Below, piece after piece: positions 4,395-6,875 of a stretch of DNA of 6,875 nucleotides (the first letter of the stretch is position 1; each line of letters opens with the position of its first letter). Where the stretch lies: contig JASLFQ010000038.1 in NCBI GenBank assembly GCA_030150595.1, positions 1 to 6,875 of the forward strand, written 5' to 3'. The notes beneath the pieces are model-generated. The model had not been told where the DNA came from and ran no database searches. It saw nothing but the letters and a program-made list of their open reading frames with translations. Both the position numbers and the translations under genes were made by a program. This DNA is from Aquirhabdus sp. GTDB lineage: Bacteria > Pseudomonadota > Gammaproteobacteria > Pseudomonadales > Moraxellaceae.

Positions 4395-6875
4395 ATGAAA
4401 AATACAAATACCCCTGCTACACCATGGAACGATCCTGAAGCGCTCAGTGAAGCTCAGCGTTATGAATCTCCGATCCCAAGTCGCACCCTGATTCTAAATA
4501 TCTTAGAACAAAATCCACAACCGCTCAGTCATGCGGAATTTGTGCTCTTATTTAATTTGCAAGATCCCGTTGCAATAGAAGCTGTTAGTCGTCGCCTCTC
4601 TGCAATGGTGCGCGACAGCCAACTCTCGACTGTTGGACACAATCCACAGCGTTATCGCTTAATTAGCGAAGATGATTTATTCATTGGCAAGGTTCAATCA
4701 AATACCAATGGTTTTGGCTTTGTGACATTGACCGATCACCCTGATTTATTTCTGACTGAACGCGAAATGCGTTTAGTATTTAACGGCGATACTGTCAGCG
4801 CACGTGCGACGGGTACTGATCGTCGTGGTCGCCCATTAGGTCGAATTGTCGAAGTCAAAGAGCGTCAACAAACTCAAGTGATTGGTCACTTACAGATGCA
4901 AGAAGGACAATTCTACATTCAGCCTTCACATCCTAATGCACACCAACCCATTGCACTTGAACCAGATCAAGTTGCTGCAGCACATTTAACCATTGGCGAT
5001 GCCGCTCAAATTGAAATTGACGATTGGCCAACGCGTGAAGAATATGCCAACGGTCACGTCGTCGAAGCATTTTCAAATAAAGCGGATACACAGCTCATTA
5101 TTCCAACGACGCTGATTGACTTTGATTTACCACATATTTTCAACAAAAAAGTTTTAGCTGAAACAGCCAAATACAAAGAACCTGATGCAAAAGATCGTAA
5201 GGGCCGCATTGATTTACGCGCACTACCGCTCGTCACCATTGACGGTGAAGATGCACGTGATTTTGATGATGCGGTATATGCCGAAAAGCGTACAGGCGGC
5301 GGTTTCCGTCTGATCGTCGCAATTGCAGATGTGAGCCATTACGTCAAACTCGGTATGGCACTGGATGATGAAGCGCAAGCACGCGGTACATCGGTTTATT
5401 TCCCAAATCACGTCGTGCCAATGCTGCCAGAAGACTTGTCGAATGGGCTATGTTCACTAAAACCTGAAGTCGATCGCCTCTGCATGGTCTGTGATATTAA
5501 TTTATCGCGCGCTGGGAAAGTGATGAGTTACGAGTTTTATGAATCCGTGATGCATTCACAAGCACGCTTGACCTATAACCAAGTTGCGGATTATTTGGGT
5601 GGAAAACCTGACGCAATTCCGAATATTCCTGCCGTACACAAATCCGTTGATACGTTAAATCAGCTCTTTCACGTCATGCTTGATGTGCGCTCAAAACGTG
5701 GCGCAATGGAGTTTGAGACGACTGAAACCTATATGACCTTTGATGACAAAGGCGCCATTGCAGCAATCAAACCACGTACCCGTAACGATGCACATCGCTT
5801 AATTGAGGAGTGCATGCTGCTGGCGAATACTTGTGCGGCAGATTTTGCGCTCAAGAACTTAATTCCTGTGCTCTATCGCAATCACGAGCCACCAGAAAGC
5901 AATCGCGTACAGAAAGTGCGTGATTATGTGAAATTACTCGGTTTAAGTTTCCCAGAAAAACCAATGCAGTCTGACTATCAGGCGATTATTGAAGCGACTC
6001 GTGATCGAATTGATGCGCCGAGCATTCATACCGTTCTGCTCCGCTCAATGATGCAAGCGGTTTATGCACCAGAGAATTTGGGGCATTTTGGTTTGGCTTA
6101 TGAAGCGTATACACACTTCACCTCACCAATTCGACGTTATCCAGATTTGTTGTTACACCGCGCAATTAGAAATCATTTGCACGGTAAAAAGACCGACCTA
6201 GAAGGCAATCAGCTTGTTGCTGCTGGTGAACAATTCTCGCGTACAGAACGTCGCGCAGATGATGCGTCTCGAAGTGTCATGAGTTGGCTCAAAACCCAAT
6301 ATATGCAACAACATATTGGTGATCGTTTTGAAGGCGTCATTACTGCGGTGACTGAATTTGGATTCTTCGTGACACTCAGCGATTTGTATGTCGAAGGCTT
6401 AGTTCATGTGCGTAACTTGGGTAATGATTTCTACGAATATCATGTTGGCAGCCAATCCATGCAAGGCAAAACGCATGGTCAGAAATTTTCGCTCGGTGAT
6501 AGAGTGGAAATTCAAGTTGCTGGGGCAAATCTCGAAGAACGCAAAATCGACTTCCAATTGGTCAAACAATTGTCGAGCGGTGGCAAACCGATGCGAGAAA
6601 AAGCACCACGTGTTGCAAATACACCTGCAACGGCCAAAACCACTGCATCTGCGAAAGCAACTGCAAATCGCCCCGCGCGAACAGGACGTCAACAGCCCCA
6701 AGTTGCAAAACCCGTAGAAGCGCAAAAAACTCCCGCTGCCAAACCAACTGCACCGCGCCCAACTGCACGAAAAAAACCTGTGCAGCAGCCAACTGCTCAG
6801 CCGACTGAGCAAGTGAAAACAGTCGCAGTTCAAGCAACGCCGAAACCACCTGTTGCAGCGGTCAAAGAAGTGAAG
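4395..6875 (+). CDS. rnr: Ribonuclease R (3' end outside window)
   Basis: RNase R is a processive 3'-5' exoribonuclease that degrades structured RNA, including rRNA and mRNA fragments, in the cytoplasm. The frame is open for 827 codons to the window end. Domains in order: winged-helix region about 29-85, cold-shock domains about 97-155 and 165-240, RNB catalytic domain about 265-600, S1 domain about 642-722, then a basic tail. The metal-binding motif IDGEDARDFDD gives D283, D289, D291 and D292, and HFTSPIRRYPD is at 574-584, so the core looks active. An in-frame TAA at 4383-4385 leaves ATG 4395 as the only reasonable start, yet no Shine-Dalgarno precedes it. The tail from about 728 is rich in Ala, Pro, Lys, Thr and Gln and already makes the protein longer than the 813-residue E. 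coli enzyme. Such tails in RNase R are known to aid RNA and ribosome binding. Confidence 0.96.
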   Translation, partial: MKNTNTPATPWNDPEALSEAQRYESPIPSRTLILNILEQNPQPLSHAEFVLLFNLQDPVAIEAVSRRLSAMVRDSQLSTVGHNPQRYRLISEDDLFIGKVQSNTNGFGFVTLTDHPDLFLTEREMRLVFNGDTVSARATGTDRRGRPLGRIVEVKERQQTQVIGHLQMQEGQFYIQPSHPNAHQPIALEPDQVAAAHLTIGDAAQIEIDDWPTREEYANGHVVEAFSNKADTQLIIPTTLIDFDLPHIFNKKVLAETAKYKEPDAKDRKGRIDLRALPLVTIDGEDARDFDDAVYAEKRTGGGFRLIVAIADVSHYVKLGMALDDEAQARGTSVYFPNHVVPMLPEDLSNGLCSLKPEVDRLCMVCDINLSRAGKVMSYEFYESVMHSQARLTYNQVADYLGGKPDAIPNIPAVHKSVDTLNQLFHVMLDVRSKRGAMEFETTETYMTFDDKGAIAAIKPRTRNDAHRLIEECMLLANTCAADFALKNLIPVLYRNHEPPESNRVQKVRDYVKLLGLSFPEKPMQSDYQAIIEATRDRIDAPSIHTVLLRSMMQAVYAPENLGHFGLAYEAYTHFTSPIRRYPDLLLHRAIRNHLHGKKTDLEGNQLVAAGEQFSRTERRADDASRSVMSWLKTQYMQQHIGDRFEGVITAVTEFGFFVTLSDLYVEGLVHVRNLGNDFYEYHVGSQSMQGKTHGQKFSLGDRVEIQVAGANLEERKIDFQLVKQLSSGGKPMREKAPRVANTPATAKTTASAKATANRPARTGRQQPQVAKPVEAQKTPAAKPTAPRPTARKKPVQQPTAQPTEQVKTVAVQATPKPPVAAVKEVK

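Noticed and set aside
6399..6849. Long minus-strand frames (144 and 95 codons) and a plus-strand frame of 103 codons over the end of rnr
   Set aside because: They shadow the S1 domain and low-complexity tail of RNase R; biased codon composition keeps other frames open.

Overview
This window reads as chromosomal DNA of a gammaproteobacterium, most likely Moraxellaceae (Acinetobacter or a close relative). That assignment is inference, resting on the moderate A+T content and the core-gene style of the right half (rnr, a tRNA-Leu, an AI-2E-type permease and a tRNA-Ser/tRNA-Arg pair). No marker in the window proves the genus.

Left part (1-1840) is mobile DNA. It opens with the last 60 codons of an IS21-family helper ATPase (IstB), then an intrinsic terminator, then four tandem 22-23 bp repeats that form the end of the IS near position 334. 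Beyond the IS, on the minus strand, lies a tyrosine integrase of the tRNA-targeting P4/DUF4102 type with all its catalytic residues. A small ORF starts 1 base after the integrase stop codon and is cut by the IS end. The integrase sits just downstream of the 3' end of tRNA-Arg(ACG). This is the usual layout for the integrase-proximal end of a genomic island inserted in a tRNA gene; the far end is outside the window.

Middle part (1841-2869) holds tRNA-Arg(ACG) and tRNA-Ser(GCT), both on the minus strand and each with a recognisable sigma70-type promoter. Next is a small predicted lipoprotein of unknown function, also on the minus strand. It is divergent from the next gene across a 214-bp intergenic region that carries a repeated, partly palindromic ATAACATTG element.

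Right part (2870-6875) is core genome: an intact AI-2E/PerM-family membrane protein on the plus strand, a bidirectional terminator shared with the convergent tRNA-Leu(CAG), and then rnr (RNase R) on the plus strand. rnr has an intact catalytic core and runs off the window inside a low-complexity Ala/Pro/Lys/Gln tail. It has no visible Shine-Dalgarno sequence.

I see no new defence system, CRISPR array or biosynthetic cluster. The points most worth a second look are the island/IS boundary structure, the repeated TTTACCG element at the integrase promoter, the ATAACATTG element in the divergent intergenic region, and the start region and tail of rnr.
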